Source: Pseudomonas sp. 7P_10.2_Bac1
GTDB taxonomy: Bacteria; Pseudomonadota; Gammaproteobacteria; Pseudomonadales; Pseudomonadaceae
DNA length: 64,000 nt
Reading direction: 5' to 3'
Assembly (NCBI RefSeq): GCF_025465935.1
Contig: NZ_JANLNV010000051.1
Span: 43,315 to 107,314, forward strand
Positions 16,521 through 25,429 of this stretch are shown here, in pieces. How positions within the stretch are numbered: the first letter of the stretch is position 1; every line of letters starts with the position of its first letter. Below the pieces are notes generated by a model. That model searched no databases. It saw nothing but the letters and a program-made list of their open reading frames with translations, and was not told where the DNA came from. The position numbers were made by a program, and so were the translations under genes.

Positions 16521-18887
16521 ATGAATTTTCCGCGCCTGCTCTGCTCGGTTGCACTGCTGCTCAATGCCACCCTTGCACATGCCCAGGGTTTCAAAATTTC
16601 TGATATTCGAATCAACGGCTTGCAACGGGTGTCCGCCGGGAGTGTGTTCGGCGCCCTGCCCTTGAATGTCGGTGAAGAAGCGGATGATCAGCGCTTGGTC
16701 GAATCCACCCGCGCACTGTTTAAAACCGGGTTTTTCCAGGACATTCAGTTGGGTCGCGATGGCGATGTGCTGGTCATCACCGTGGTTGAACGCCCGTCTA
16801 TCTCCAGCATTGATATAGAAGGCAACAAAGCCATTTCCACCGACGACCTGATGAAAGGCCTCAAGCAATCGGGGCTGGCCGAAGGTGAGATTTTCCAGAA
16901 GGCCACCCTTGAAGGCGTGCGCAATGAGCTGCTGCGCCAATACGTAGCCCAAGGCCGTTATTCGGCCTCGGTCGACACCGAAGTGGTGCCGGAGCCGCGT
17001 AACCGGGTCAAGCTCAAGATCAAGATTGACGAAGGCCAAGTGGCGGCGATCAAACACATCAACGTGGTCGGCAACACGGTATTTGACCAGGCCGAACTCG
17101 ACGATCAGTTCACCCTCAAGACCACCAACTGGCTATCGTTCTTTAAAAACGACGACAAGTACGCCCGCGAAAAACTCTCCGGTGACCTAGAGCGCCTGCG
17201 CTCCTACTACCTGGACCGCGGCTATATCAACATGGAGATCGTCTCGACTCAGGTCTCGATCTCGCCGGACAAGAAGCAAGTGTTCATCACCGTCAATATC
17301 AATGAAGGTGAAAAGTACACGGTGCGCGACGTGTCCTTGCGCGGTGACTTGAAAGTCCCCGAGGACCAGATCAAAGCCTTGTTGCTGGTGCAAAAAGGCC
17401 AGGTGTTTTCACGCAAACTCATGACCACCACCTCTGACCTGATCACCCGCCGCCTGGGCAACGAAGGCTACACCTTTGCCAACGTCAACGCGGTGCCGAC
17501 GCCGAACAATGACGACCACACGGTCGACATTGTGTTTGTGGTGGACCCGGCCAAGCGCGCCTATGCCAACCGGATCAACTTCCGTGGCAACACCAAGACG
17601 GAAGACCAGGTGCTGCGCCGCGAAATGCGCCAGATGGAAGGCGGCTGGGCGTCGACCTACCTGATTGATCAATCCAAGGTTCGCCTTGAGCGCCTGGGCT
17701 ACTTCAAGGAGGTCAACGTCGAGACACCGGCCGTGCCCGGCGTGGATGACCAGGTCGACGTGAACTACACCGTCGAAGAACAGGCCTCGGGCTCGATCAC
17801 CGCCAGCGTCGGGTTTGCCCAGAACGCCGGCTTGATCCTCGGTGGCTCGATCACCCAGAACAACTTTCTGGGGACCGGTAATTCGGCCAGCCTTGGCCTA
17901 ACTCGCTCCGAGTACCAGAGCAAGTACAACATCGGCTTCACCAACCCCTACTTCACTCCGGACGGCGTGAGCCTGGGCTACAACGCGTTCTACAACAAAA
18001 CCGACTACAACGATTACTACGACGATGGCGTGTCGTACTACTCGATCAACAGCTACGGCGCCGGGATCACCCTGGGGTACCCGATCAACGAAACCTCGCG
18101 CCTGAGCTTCGGCCTGACTGCGCAGCATGACGAACTCAAGCCCGGCACCTACAGCGCCGATGAGATCTATGACTTTATCCAGCGCGAGGGCAAGTCCTTC
18201 ACCAACTTCAAGGCCAACCTCGGCTGGTCGGAATCGACCCTGAACAAAGGCATCCTGGCAACCCGAGGCTACTCGCAGAACCTCAACCTGATGGTCACGG
18301 TGCCCGGCAGCGACCTGAGTTTCTACAAAATCGACTACAGCGGCCAGACCTTCCTGCCCCTGACACAGACCACCTCGTTGCGCTTCCACACCAACCTGGG
18401 CTACGGCAACGGTTATGGCTCCACCGACGGCTTGCCGTTCTATGAAAACTACACCGCGGGCGGTGAGGGTTCGGTGCGCGGCTTTGAAAGCGGCACCCTT
18501 GGTCCGCGCAACACCCCGGCCACCGGCAAATACGCAAGTATGGGCCAGCAGTTTTACTCTGACCGCAAGACCGACGCGCTGGGCGGCAACATCATGATCA
18601 CCGGCGGCGTGGAATACCTGTTCCCGATCCCCTTCATCAAAGACAACAAGTCCCTGCGGACCTCGTTGTTCTGGGACGTCGGCAGTGTGTATTCGGACAA
18701 GTGCTACCTGACCACGACCACCGGCTGCGACGGCGTCGACCTGAGCCAGATGGCCAGTTCGCTGGGTGTGGGGGTGACGTGGTATAGCCCGATGGGGCCG
18801 CTGAGCGTCAACCTGGCATTCCCGGTACGCAAACCGACCGATGCCGAGACGCAAATCTTCCAGTTCTCACTGGGGCAGACGTTCTAG
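16521..18887 (+). CDS. BamA-like outer-membrane assembly protein (probable second BamA)
   Basis: 788 residues starting at the ATG at 16521; the frame is open further upstream but that part lacks a signal peptide. A cleavable signal peptide (ALAHA/QGF) is followed by five POTRA domains (about 25-420) and a 16-strand barrel with the conserved L6 motif GSVRGFESGTLGP and a C-terminal aromatic residue (QFSLGQTF). BamA inserts beta-barrel proteins into the outer membrane. The usual Pseudomonas bamA lies between rseP and the ompH/lpxD genes, and none of these are here, so this is most likely a paralogue. Its partner genes are a divergent CpxAR-like pair. Confidence 0.88.
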   Translation: MNFPRLLCSVALLLNATLAHAQGFKISDIRINGLQRVSAGSVFGALPLNVGEEADDQRLVESTRALFKTGFFQDIQLGRDGDVLVITVVERPSISSIDIEGNKAISTDDLMKGLKQSGLAEGEIFQKATLEGVRNELLRQYVAQGRYSASVDTEVVPEPRNRVKLKIKIDEGQVAAIKHINVVGNTVFDQAELDDQFTLKTTNWLSFFKNDDKYAREKLSGDLERLRSYYLDRGYINMEIVSTQVSISPDKKQVFITVNINEGEKYTVRDVSLRGDLKVPEDQIKALLLVQKGQVFSRKLMTTTSDLITRRLGNEGYTFANVNAVPTPNNDDHTVDIVFVVDPAKRAYANRINFRGNTKTEDQVLRREMRQMEGGWASTYLIDQSKVRLERLGYFKEVNVETPAVPGVDDQVDVNYTVEEQASGSITASVGFAQNAGLILGGSITQNNFLGTGNSASLGLTRSEYQSKYNIGFTNPYFTPDGVSLGYNAFYNKTDYNDYYDDGVSYYSINSYGAGITLGYPINETSRLSFGLTAQHDELKPGTYSADEIYDFIQREGKSFTNFKANLGWSESTLNKGILATRGYSQNLNLMVTVPGSDLSFYKIDYSGQTFLPLTQTTSLRFHTNLGYGNGYGSTDGLPFYENYTAGGEGSVRGFESGTLGPRNTPATGKYASMGQQFYSDRKTDALGGNIMITGGVEYLFPIPFIKDNKSLRTSLFWDVGSVYSDKCYLTTTTGCDGVDLSQMASSLGVGVTWYSPMGPLSVNLAFPVRKPTDAETQIFQFSLGQTF

Positions 18888-18974
18888 GTCTGTACGCAAT
18901 GTTTTCGCCTTGCCCAACCAAGCGTGGATACAGTTCGTACAAAGCCTGAAACAGGCCGCAGGGCTGCGATTGGT

Positions 18975-19026
18975 CATGCCCCGTCAGCGACTACAGAAAG
19001 ATGCCTGTAGTCGCTGATGAGGCATG
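18975..19026. repeat. Long inverted repeat (REP-like hairpin) downstream of the bamA-like gene
   Basis: Arms of 22 nt (catgccccgtcagcgactac and its near-complement) match at about 20 positions around an 8-nt loop. There is no T-run, so it is more likely a REP-type palindrome or RNA-stabilising hairpin than an intrinsic terminator. The GTAGTCGCTG core recurs in the repeat at 59564. Confidence 0.6.
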
Positions 19027-19149
19027 AAAACTGCGATGCGGACCGCGAAGTTTTTTTAGCTGCGCAACGCATTGGGCAGTTTTGTTCAATACCCCCACCC
19101 TTCTTTCCAGCACGCTTGCCACCTCAATGACACACAGAGGTTCAAAGCA

Positions 19150-19737
19150 ATGAGCGTGCTGGTTTCCATGGCAGTATTCGCCCTCGCGGCATCCATTTCA
19201 CCGGGCCCGGTCAATGTCGTAGCGCTCAGTTGCGGCAGGCAATTCGGGTTGGGCCCGAGCCTTCGGCACGTGCTCGGCGCCACGATAGGGTTTGTGGTGT
19301 TGCTGTTGTTTACCGGTTTTGGCCTGCATGAAGTCCTGGAAAAATGGCCGCTGCTCACCGATCTGATCCGCTGGGCCGGCATGGCCTTTTTGCTGTATCT
19401 GGCCTGGAAGCTAGCCGTCGATAACGGCCGTCTCGATACCCAGGGCACACAACTGCAACCCTCTTTCATGCATGGCGCACTGATGCAGTGGCTCAACCCA
19501 AAAGCCTGGCTGGCCGCCATCGCCGGGATGGGCGCATTTGTGGCCAGCGGTGAAGCGTCGCTGATCTGGGCGTTCGCACTGATCTACTTCGTGATCTGCT
19601 ATGTGTCGGTGGCGTGCTGGGCTTATGCCGGAGCGTTTCTCAACCGCTACCTGCACAGCGCCGCGCGAGTGCGTGTGTTCAATCGCTGTATGGCGATATT
19701 GCTGGCCGGCTGCGCGGTGTCCTTGCTGTGGCTTTAA
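19150..19737 (+). CDS. LysE-family amino-acid exporter
   Basis: 195 residues, almost entirely hydrophobic with about six membrane helices. The N-terminal SISPGPVNVVALSCGRQFG is the signature of the LysE/RhtB family. The ATG at 19150 begins MSVLVSMAVFAL; the longer frame to 19072 adds a hydrophilic tail not expected in the family. QWLNPKAWLAAIAGMGAF is another family block. It probably exports a toxic amino acid or derivative. It overlaps the convergent AraC-type regulator gene by 4 nt, and such pairs are commonly regulator and target. Confidence 0.9.
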   Translation: MSVLVSMAVFALAASISPGPVNVVALSCGRQFGLGPSLRHVLGATIGFVVLLLFTGFGLHEVLEKWPLLTDLIRWAGMAFLLYLAWKLAVDNGRLDTQGTQLQPSFMHGALMQWLNPKAWLAAIAGMGAFVASGEASLIWAFALIYFVICYVSVACWAYAGAFLNRYLHSAARVRVFNRCMAILLAGCAVSLLWL

Positions 19738-20558
19738 GCCTTGTATTGACCCGGTGTGGCCGCCAGGTGCTTTTTGAACACCCGCTGCAAATGGGCCTGA
19801 TCGGCAAAACCGCTTTGCTGGGCGATGGCGGCTATCGAAGTGCCATCCCGTAGCTGTGTCTGGGCATGCTGCACGCGCCGGTTAGTCAGGTAGGCGTGGG
19901 GCGTCATGTGATAGCGCTGCTCGAACGCCCGAATCAAGTAGGCCTCGGACAAACTGGCGGCTTCGCACATGTCTTCCAGACGGATCGGATGCCTGAAATG
20001 CTCGTCGATGTATTCAGCAACGCGCTCCACGCGCCGATTGGCCGTCTTGGGTAGCGAAACCAGACTGCCCAGAGACTGTTGCACCCGCGAAAAAAAGTGA
20101 ATGGCCGCCTCCTGCTTGGCCAGCAGTTCAATGGCGGGATAAAGCAAACGGGCGTACAGCTCAAGCAAACCATTGAACAGCGCAGGCAATTGGGTGTGAG
20201 TCGCGGCAATGGGCTGAAACCCTGAATTAGTGCCGCACTCACCCGCGTGCTGAATACCCGCCAGCCAGTGTGCGTCGACATAGAGCATCACGTAGGACCA
20301 CGGCTGATCGTCGATGGGATTGCAGGCATGCACTTCCCCCGGATTCATCAAGACCACAGTGCCGGTGCTGATGGTGTGACGCGTTTTCTCGTGCAGGTAA
20401 GTTGAGCGCCCGCTGGTGATGGCGCCAATGGAGAACACTTCGTGGGAATGCCGGGCGTAACAGACCTTGCGGCCATCGGCGATTGAACGCGCCTCAATAA
20501 AAGGCAACTGCGGGTCCCGCCAGAATTGCGGGGTTGCGTTCGAAGCGTCACTGGACAT
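19734..20558 (-). CDS. AraC-family transcriptional regulator
   Basis: 274 residues. The N-terminal half is a cupin-like effector domain (HSHEVFSIGAITSGRSTYLH, VLMNPGEVHACNP). The C-terminal half has two helix-turn-helix motifs: IRLEDMCEAASLSEAYLIRAF and ISIAAIAQQSGFADQAHLQRVF-type sequence ending FKKHLAATPGQYK. It is convergent with and overlaps the LysE exporter gene by 4 bp, which suggests it controls amino-acid export. A 13-bp perfect inverted repeat lies 27 nt upstream of its start. Confidence 0.88.
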   Translation of the reverse strand: MSSDASNATPQFWRDPQLPFIEARSIADGRKVCYARHSHEVFSIGAITSGRSTYLHEKTRHTISTGTVVLMNPGEVHACNPIDDQPWSYVMLYVDAHWLAGIQHAGECGTNSGFQPIAATHTQLPALFNGLLELYARLLYPAIELLAKQEAAIHFFSRVQQSLGSLVSLPKTANRRVERVAEYIDEHFRHPIRLEDMCEAASLSEAYLIRAFEQRYHMTPHAYLTNRRVQHAQTQLRDGTSIAAIAQQSGFADQAHLQRVFKKHLAATPGQYKA

Positions 20559-20584
20559 GGGGCTTACCTGATCATGGACTCGAC

Positions 20585-20624
20585 CTGTACGAAATATATC
20601 CGGGTTCAGGCATATTTCGTACAG
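20585..20624. promoter_or_regulatory. Perfect 13-bp inverted repeat between the AraC and glutamine-synthetase-like genes
   Basis: CTGTACGAAATAT (20585-20597) and ATATTTCGTACAG (20612-20624) are exact complements separated by 14 nt. It lies immediately upstream of the AraC gene and downstream of the synthetase gene. With no T-run, an operator for AraC autoregulation is more likely than a terminator. Confidence 0.5.
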
Positions 20625-20649
20625 TCACGAGACCTCGAATACGGTCGAC

Positions 20650-21996
20650 TTACAAAAACCAGCGATATTCCCGCGGGTTGATGTCTTGCATGAAGGCCAG
20701 ATGATCTTGACGCTTGTTCTCGTAATAAACGTCCACGAACTCGGCCCCCAGGCCTGCGCGCAGTTGCGGCTGAGGCTGCATGACGCGCAGTGCCTGGAGC
20801 ATGTCCAAGGGGAAATCGACGCCGCTGGTACGGTCTTCGTTGAGGGGCGGGATCGGTTCTTTGGCGGATTCGAGCCCGTGTTCAAGCCCAACCAGAATCG
20901 CCGCCAGTACCAGATATGGATTGGCATCGGCTCCGGCCAGGCGATATTCGACCCGCAGGTTTTTGCTGTCTGACTCAGGCACCCTCAAGCACGCGTCGCG
21001 GTCTTCAAAGCCCCAACTGGCGCGGGTGGCGATGTTGGTCGTGCCGCCCAGGCGGCGGAAGGCGTTGTGGTTGGGGGCAAAGATCGGCATGCACGCCGGT
21101 AACAGTTCCAGGCAACCCGCAATGGCATGGCGCAGCGGTTGTTGTTGATTGGCGGCCAGCAGGTTGTTGCCCTGCGCGTCATACAGGCTGACATGCACAT
21201 GCATGCCGCTGCCAGGCTGCTCAAGGTAGGGCTTGGCCATGAAACTGGCGCGATAACCGTGCTTCATGGCCACGCCACGGGTGCTGCGACAGAACAGTGC
21301 TGACCAGTCGGCGGCGCGCAAGCCATCGTCGAGGTGGCCAAAGTTGATCTCGAACTGCCCGGGCCCCAGTTCGGCAGTGATGACCGTGGCATCGATACCC
21401 TGGATCTGCGCGGCCTCGACCATCTCATTGAGCACTGGCGCAAAACGCGACAGACGTTCGATGTGCATGTTGGGCTGATCATCGGCATCGTCGGTGTACG
21501 GGTCGCGGGCAAACTGCGGCAAGCCATCGCGCAATTTTTTATCGAACAGATAAAACTCCAGCTCAAACGCCACCACGGGGTGAATGCCTTTGCCTGCCAG
21601 GCGATTGAGCACCTGCGCCAGGACTTCACGGGGCTCGAATTCGATGGGCTTTGCCGTGCCGTCGGAGGTAATCAGCATCTGCCCCAGCGGCTGGCTTTCC
21701 CAGGTCACCGGCTTGAGTGTGCCGGGCACCAACCGCCGCACCGCATCCGGGTCGCCATCGTTGAAGCAATAATCACCGATCTTGAACAACCCACCCTGCT
21801 GGCCCAACAGCACGCAGTTCTGCGGCAGTTTGAGGGCGCTGCCAGCCGCGACTTTCTCCAGCATGTCGATCGGGTAGCGCTTGCCGTAGAAATGTCCGGG
21901 AATGTCCAGGCAGATCAGGTCGACATATCGCACATCCGGGTAGCGCAGGCGAAAGGTCCGCACTTCGGCCAGCAGATCAGAGCATGCAGCATCCAT
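20650..21996 (-). CDS. Glutamine-synthetase-family gamma-glutamylpolyamine (or -amine) synthetase
   Basis: 448 residues, in the size range of PuuA/SpuI-type enzymes. Visible are the ATP/metal-binding GS segments VAFELEFYLFD, AELGPGQFEINF, PGSGMHVHVSLYD, the NHNAFRRLGGTTNIATRASWGFEDR block with a catalytic Arg, and VEYRLAGADANPYLVLAAIL. These enzymes glutamylate putrescine or another amine as the first step of its breakdown. It follows an XRE-cupin regulator gene by 16 nt, and PuuR-type regulators of that kind control polyamine use. A PuuB-type oxidase, the next step, is encoded separately at 40299. Substrate within the amine group is uncertain. Confidence 0.85.
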   Translation of the reverse strand: MDAACSDLLAEVRTFRLRYPDVRYVDLICLDIPGHFYGKRYPIDMLEKVAAGSALKLPQNCVLLGQQGGLFKIGDYCFNDGDPDAVRRLVPGTLKPVTWESQPLGQMLITSDGTAKPIEFEPREVLAQVLNRLAGKGIHPVVAFELEFYLFDKKLRDGLPQFARDPYTDDADDQPNMHIERLSRFAPVLNEMVEAAQIQGIDATVITAELGPGQFEINFGHLDDGLRAADWSALFCRSTRGVAMKHGYRASFMAKPYLEQPGSGMHVHVSLYDAQGNNLLAANQQQPLRHAIAGCLELLPACMPIFAPNHNAFRRLGGTTNIATRASWGFEDRDACLRVPESDSKNLRVEYRLAGADANPYLVLAAILVGLEHGLESAKEPIPPLNEDRTSGVDFPLDMLQALRVMQPQPQLRAGLGAEFVDVYYENKRQDHLAFMQDINPREYRWFL

Positions 21997-22012
21997 CGTT
22001 GTTCATCCTTAA

Positions 22013-22570
22013 TCAGGTGTAGACCCAAAGCACTCGCGTGAGCTGTTCGGTCAGGTTGGCGTATCGACACAGGGTGTTGCCGTCAAACTGGAAACTGTCT
22101 CCGGCACGCAAGGTGACCGGGGTTTCGTCGTTGCCCAGCCATAAGGTCAGTTCACCCTCAAGTACATAACCGCCTTGCTCCGAGCTATCGAGCATGTACC
22201 GTTCGCCGCTGGTTGCGCCCGCCTCCAGCAGGCTTTCAAGCATGGAGAACGACGCCTGGATTTTCGGCGAGACCAGAATGTCGGTAATGCCATTGGCTAA
22301 ATACAGGGTGCGGCGCTCGTCCGGGCGAGTGACCCACGGCAACGCTTTAGGCTTGGGCTTGTTGTAGAAATACGTTGTAGGAACGTCGAGCACGTCGCTG
22401 ATAGCGGTGAGGTCGGCCATCGTCGGCCGTGACAGGCCTCGCTCGACCTGTGACAGAAACCCCACAGAACGGCCAATCTTGTCCGCCAGTTGCTTGAGGG
22501 TAACTTTCTTGTGTTTGCGCAGATCGTGGATAAGGATCGCCAGCGCGGTGATTTCTTCTTGTTTATTCAC
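22013..22570 (-). CDS. XRE-cupin transcriptional regulator (PuuR-like)
   Basis: 185 residues from a GTG at 22570; this start gives the usual length for the family, while the frame's upstream extension looks non-coding. An N-terminal Cro/CI helix-turn-helix (LKQLADKIGRSVGFLSQVERG, then SRPTMADLTAISDVL) is followed by a cupin domain (GERYMLDSSEQGGYVLEGELTLWLG, LRAGDSFQFDG). Such regulators repress or activate polyamine and amino-acid catabolic genes in response to a small ligand bound by the cupin. It is the first gene of a unit with the glutamine-synthetase-like enzyme, and a long inverted repeat upstream is a likely autoregulatory operator. Confidence 0.85.
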   Translation of the reverse strand: MNKQEEITALAILIHDLRKHKKVTLKQLADKIGRSVGFLSQVERGLSRPTMADLTAISDVLDVPTTYFYNKPKPKALPWVTRPDERRTLYLANGITDILVSPKIQASFSMLESLLEAGATSGERYMLDSSEQGGYVLEGELTLWLGNDETPVTLRAGDSFQFDGNTLCRYANLTEQLTRVLWVYT

Positions 22571-22622
22571 GCACTCAATCCACGAGCAACCACACCGTCT
22601 TGCTTGAACATTTTCAACGCCA

Positions 22623-22670
22623 TGAAATTTACCAATAGGAATTTCATGAAAAATTACCCGGTAAATTTCA
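22623..22670. promoter_or_regulatory. AT-rich inverted repeat, candidate operator of the XRE-cupin regulator
   Basis: TGAAATTTACC (22623-22633) and GGTAAATTTCA (22660-22670) are exact 11-bp complements separated by 26 nt; the interval contains two further similar half-sites (GAATTTCATG, GAAAAATTACC). It lies 53-100 nt upstream of the GTG start of the regulator. Confidence 0.55.
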
Positions 22671-22785
22671 CATACGCAAGGCCATTTATCTGGCGGGCAA
22701 GCGGTTACAGGGGCCAAAAACCTCTCGGCACGCTCCTAAATGACAGTAAGCAGCTGTTTTTACGTGATTTTTTTCATCAAGGGGG

Positions 22786-22814
22786 TTCACAGGTCGAGAA
22801 AATGTTGATAAATT
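22786..22814 (+). promoter_or_regulatory. Sigma-70 promoter of tRNA-Gln
   Basis: TTCACA and TAAATT hexamers are separated by 17 nt and followed by CTCGCCC, a GC-rich discriminator usual at stable-RNA promoters. It is 84 nt upstream of the tRNA. Confidence 0.5.
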
Positions 22815-22897
22815 CTCGCCCACTCTTACAGCAGATCCTAAAGACCTCGCAGTAAGCAGCGTCACACAGAGTGCCAGCCACTCTTCGCAACAGATAC

Positions 22898-22972
22898 AGG
22901 GGCGTCGCCAAGCGGTAAGGCAGCAGGTTTTGATCCTGCCATGCGTTGGTTCGAATCCAGCCGCCCCTGCCA
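22898..22972 (+). tRNA. tRNA-Gln (TTG)
   Basis: 75 nt including an encoded CCA. The acceptor stem AGGGGCG pairs with CGCCCCT, the D arm is GCCAAGCGGTAAGGC, the anticodon loop is TTTTGAT with TTG, and the T arm holds GGTTCGAATCC. The gene stands alone. Confidence 0.95.
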
Positions 22973-23110
22973 TTTTCCAGTGTTATTCAGCCGCCAGGCA
23001 CATAACGAATAACCCAGTCAATTGAAAAGAACCGTTAGTTGCTGCCAAAGCATAAGGCCGCGATAGCCATTTCACCTGCCCGCCTCGCAGCCTTCGTGCA
23101 TCGTCAGCGA

Positions 23111-24187
23111 TTACAACGTCGGGTAGTCGATATACCCGGCCGCGCCGCCGCCATAAAGGGTGTCCGGATCCAGCTCAGCCAGAGGCGCACCGGTTTTCAG
23201 ACGCTCGACCAAATCCGGGTTGGCAATAAATGGCCGCCCGAACGCGAACAAATCTGCCTTGTTTTCAGCCAATTGCTGCTTGGCCAACGCCAGGTCATAG
23301 CCGTTATTGGCAATGTAGGTGTTTTTAAAACGTCGACGCAGCCCGTCATAGTCAAACGGCGCGACATCACGCGGCCCGCCCGTCGCCCCTTCCACCACAT
23401 GCAAATAAACAAGGTCGAGCGCAGATAGCCGATCGACGATGTAATCAAACTGCGCTTGTGGGTCGCTGCACGAAATACCGTTGGCGGGCGAGACTGGAGA
23501 AATCCGGATGCCCGTGCGTTGCGGGCCGATTTCACTGGTGACTGCCGAAGCAACTTCCAACAGCAAGCGGGCACGGTTGACGATGGAACCGCCATAGGCG
23601 TCGTCACGTACGTTGGCACCGTCCTTGGCGAACTGATCCAGCAGGTAGCCGTTGGCGCCGTGAATTTCGACACCATCAAAACCTGCCGCAATGGCATTGG
23701 CGGCGGCCCGACGATAATCCTCAACAATCCCTGGCAGTTCTGCCAGATCAAGCTCACGAGGCACTGAAACCTCGACAAAACTGTTGTTCACGAAAGTTTT
23801 CACCTCGGCACGGATTGCCGAAGGGGCGACCGGTGCGCCACCACCGGGCTGCAGGTCGACATGGGAAATCCGTCCTACGTGCCACAACTGGGCAAAGATC
23901 CGTCCACCTTTGGCGTGCACCGCCTCTGTCACGACGCGCCAGCCGTCAATCTGCGCCTGGGAGTAAATCCCGGGCGTGTCCTGGTAGCCCTGCCCTTGTT
24001 GGGAAATCTGCGTGGCTTCAGAGATCAGCAAACCCGCCGAGGCCCGCTGGCTGTAATAGGTCGCCGCAAACTCACTGGGCACAAACCCTTTGCCGGCGCG
24101 GTTACGGGTCAACGGAGCCATCACGATGCGATTGGCCAACGTGAGGGGGCCGAGTGCGTAAGGCTCAAACAACGTCTTTTCGGTCAT
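23111..24187 (-). CDS. Old yellow enzyme family NADPH-flavin oxidoreductase (alkene reductase)
   Basis: 358 residues, the usual length for NemA/XenB-type enzymes. An FMN-binding barrel is shown by LANRIVMAPLTRNRAG, FAQLWHVGRISH, the catalytic pair in VEIHGANGYLLDQF, NDDAYGGS-type sequence (VRDDAYGGSIVNRARL) and ADLFAFGRPFIANPDLVERL. These soluble enzymes reduce activated alkenes, nitro compounds and nitrate esters. AGGACCTC precedes the ATG at 24187. It sits upstream of wssI's end on the same strand with an 81-nt gap and is read separately from, and after, the wss operon. Confidence 0.9.
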   Translation of the reverse strand: MTEKTLFEPYALGPLTLANRIVMAPLTRNRAGKGFVPSEFAATYYSQRASAGLLISEATQISQQGQGYQDTPGIYSQAQIDGWRVVTEAVHAKGGRIFAQLWHVGRISHVDLQPGGGAPVAPSAIRAEVKTFVNNSFVEVSVPRELDLAELPGIVEDYRRAAANAIAAGFDGVEIHGANGYLLDQFAKDGANVRDDAYGGSIVNRARLLLEVASAVTSEIGPQRTGIRISPVSPANGISCSDPQAQFDYIVDRLSALDLVYLHVVEGATGGPRDVAPFDYDGLRRRFKNTYIANNGYDLALAKQQLAENKADLFAFGRPFIANPDLVERLKTGAPLAELDPDTLYGGGAAGYIDYPTL

Positions 24188-24268
24188 GGCTGAGGTCCTT
24201 TGAAGGAGTGGCGAGGACTATGAGCATAGACCCCGTCGTCTCAAACTGCCGGTGCCATCAAAAGAACG

Positions 24269-25429
24269 TTACGACTGCTTCCCCCACTCAATCACTTCAC
24301 TGTAAGGCGTCTGAATATCGCGCTCGGGGATTTCCCAGATCACCAGTTTGGGCGGGGTGTCTTTAAAGGCCGGGTTATTGAAGTAGGTGTTGGCCCCGCC
24401 GGAAAACTCCCCGCCATCTTTGGCGAAGTTGCCCACCGGAGCACCCAGCGCCTGCTGCAAGAACCCGAGAAAGTTGGAGTTTCGCGAAAATGAGGTACCG
24501 ATCAAGGCGACATTCGGCAAGTTGTCATCGCCAAACAAGTCATCAAGGTTATCTCCCCCGCCGTTCGCCCCGCTCTTTTTCTCGCTGAACGCGCTCGCCG
24601 CAACCGTTTCTGGCGCAGGTTGTGACCCCAACGGCAGCCAATCAAGGCCCGCTAGGTGCACCAGGTCGCCCGGACGCCGCGCCGGGCTTTGCACGGTGCG
24701 AGCGTATTCAGTGTGGGGCGTGGCGCTGATACCCATGGCCTGCACGTGCTCGGCTATCGCCTTAGCTGCCGCCGATGAACCTGTTTCGCTCCAATGGGTG
24801 TCGGTTCGCAGAAACGCGGCGGCGCCCAACGGTTGTAACGTCGGCGCAAGGTCTACGGCCTTGACGCCCGCCTTGTTCAACGCCGCAACCCAGGCCTCGG
24901 CGCGGTGTTGCAATTGCGCCGGGCGCCGCAGGTCGCACAGTTGCGAAGCGCCAATGCGGCTCTTGTCCGGCACCACTGCCACCAGCAACTCGATGCCACG
25001 CTTGGCCAAACGCTGCTGAATGTCGAGCACCGCCGCCGCTTTGGTGTCCGCATTGTCTTGGGCATGACGGTTGATGCGCATCTCGTCGGTCAGGAACAAC
25101 CAGCCGTCACACCCCGGTCGCACCCGTGCACCCGTATCGTGAAAGGTCAACCAACTGGCGGCACGCTCCAGGTCGGCGGCGCGTTCAGGCACCACCGCCA
25201 TCGACAATTGCTTGGCGATCTTGTGGGTGACCTCGCCATGCAGCACTTGGTCTTGGGTAAGGTTGGGCGGCAGCAGGTCTACCTTGCCACTGATCAACAA
25301 CCAGACTACCGAGGCAAAGCTGACCACCATAAACGCGCAGAATACCCAGCCGGACAACTTGCTGACTCGGGCTGTGAACTCACTCGGCATCACCGCTTTT
25401 GGGGAAGAGTCAGGCATGGGCTCGGCCAT
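24269..25429 (-). CDS. wssI: WssI: cellulose acetylation protein (AlgJ/AlgX-like)
   Basis: 386 residues, with one N-terminal membrane segment (about 26-48) and a periplasmic SGNH-like domain. The catalytic elements of AlgJ/AlgX proteins are visible: GCDGWLFLTDE, LVAVVPDKSRIG, the Asp-His pair in RTDTHWSETG, the Ser motif in LIGTSFSRNSNFLG, and EIPERDI at the C-terminus. In P. fluorescens the homologue transfers acetyl groups to cellulose with WssFGH. Its ATG shares one base with the wssH stop (TGATG). It is the last gene of the operon; no wssJ follows, as the next gene is an old yellow enzyme. Confidence 0.85.
   Translation of the reverse strand: MAEPMPDSSPKAVMPSEFTARVSKLSGWVFCAFMVVSFASVVWLLISGKVDLLPPNLTQDQVLHGEVTHKIAKQLSMAVVPERAADLERAASWLTFHDTGARVRPGCDGWLFLTDEMRINRHAQDNADTKAAAVLDIQQRLAKRGIELLVAVVPDKSRIGASQLCDLRRPAQLQHRAEAWVAALNKAGVKAVDLAPTLQPLGAAAFLRTDTHWSETGSSAAAKAIAEHVQAMGISATPHTEYARTVQSPARRPGDLVHLAGLDWLPLGSQPAPETVAASAFSEKKSGANGGGDNLDDLFGDDNLPNVALIGTSFSRNSNFLGFLQQALGAPVGNFAKDGGEFSGGANTYFNNPAFKDTPPKLVIWEIPERDIQTPYSEVIEWGKQS

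Noticed and set aside
22686..22973. Minus-strand frame starting MAGAAGFEPTHGR over tRNA-Gln
   Set aside because: It is the antisense of the tRNA-Gln gene; translations of this kind are a well-known false gene.
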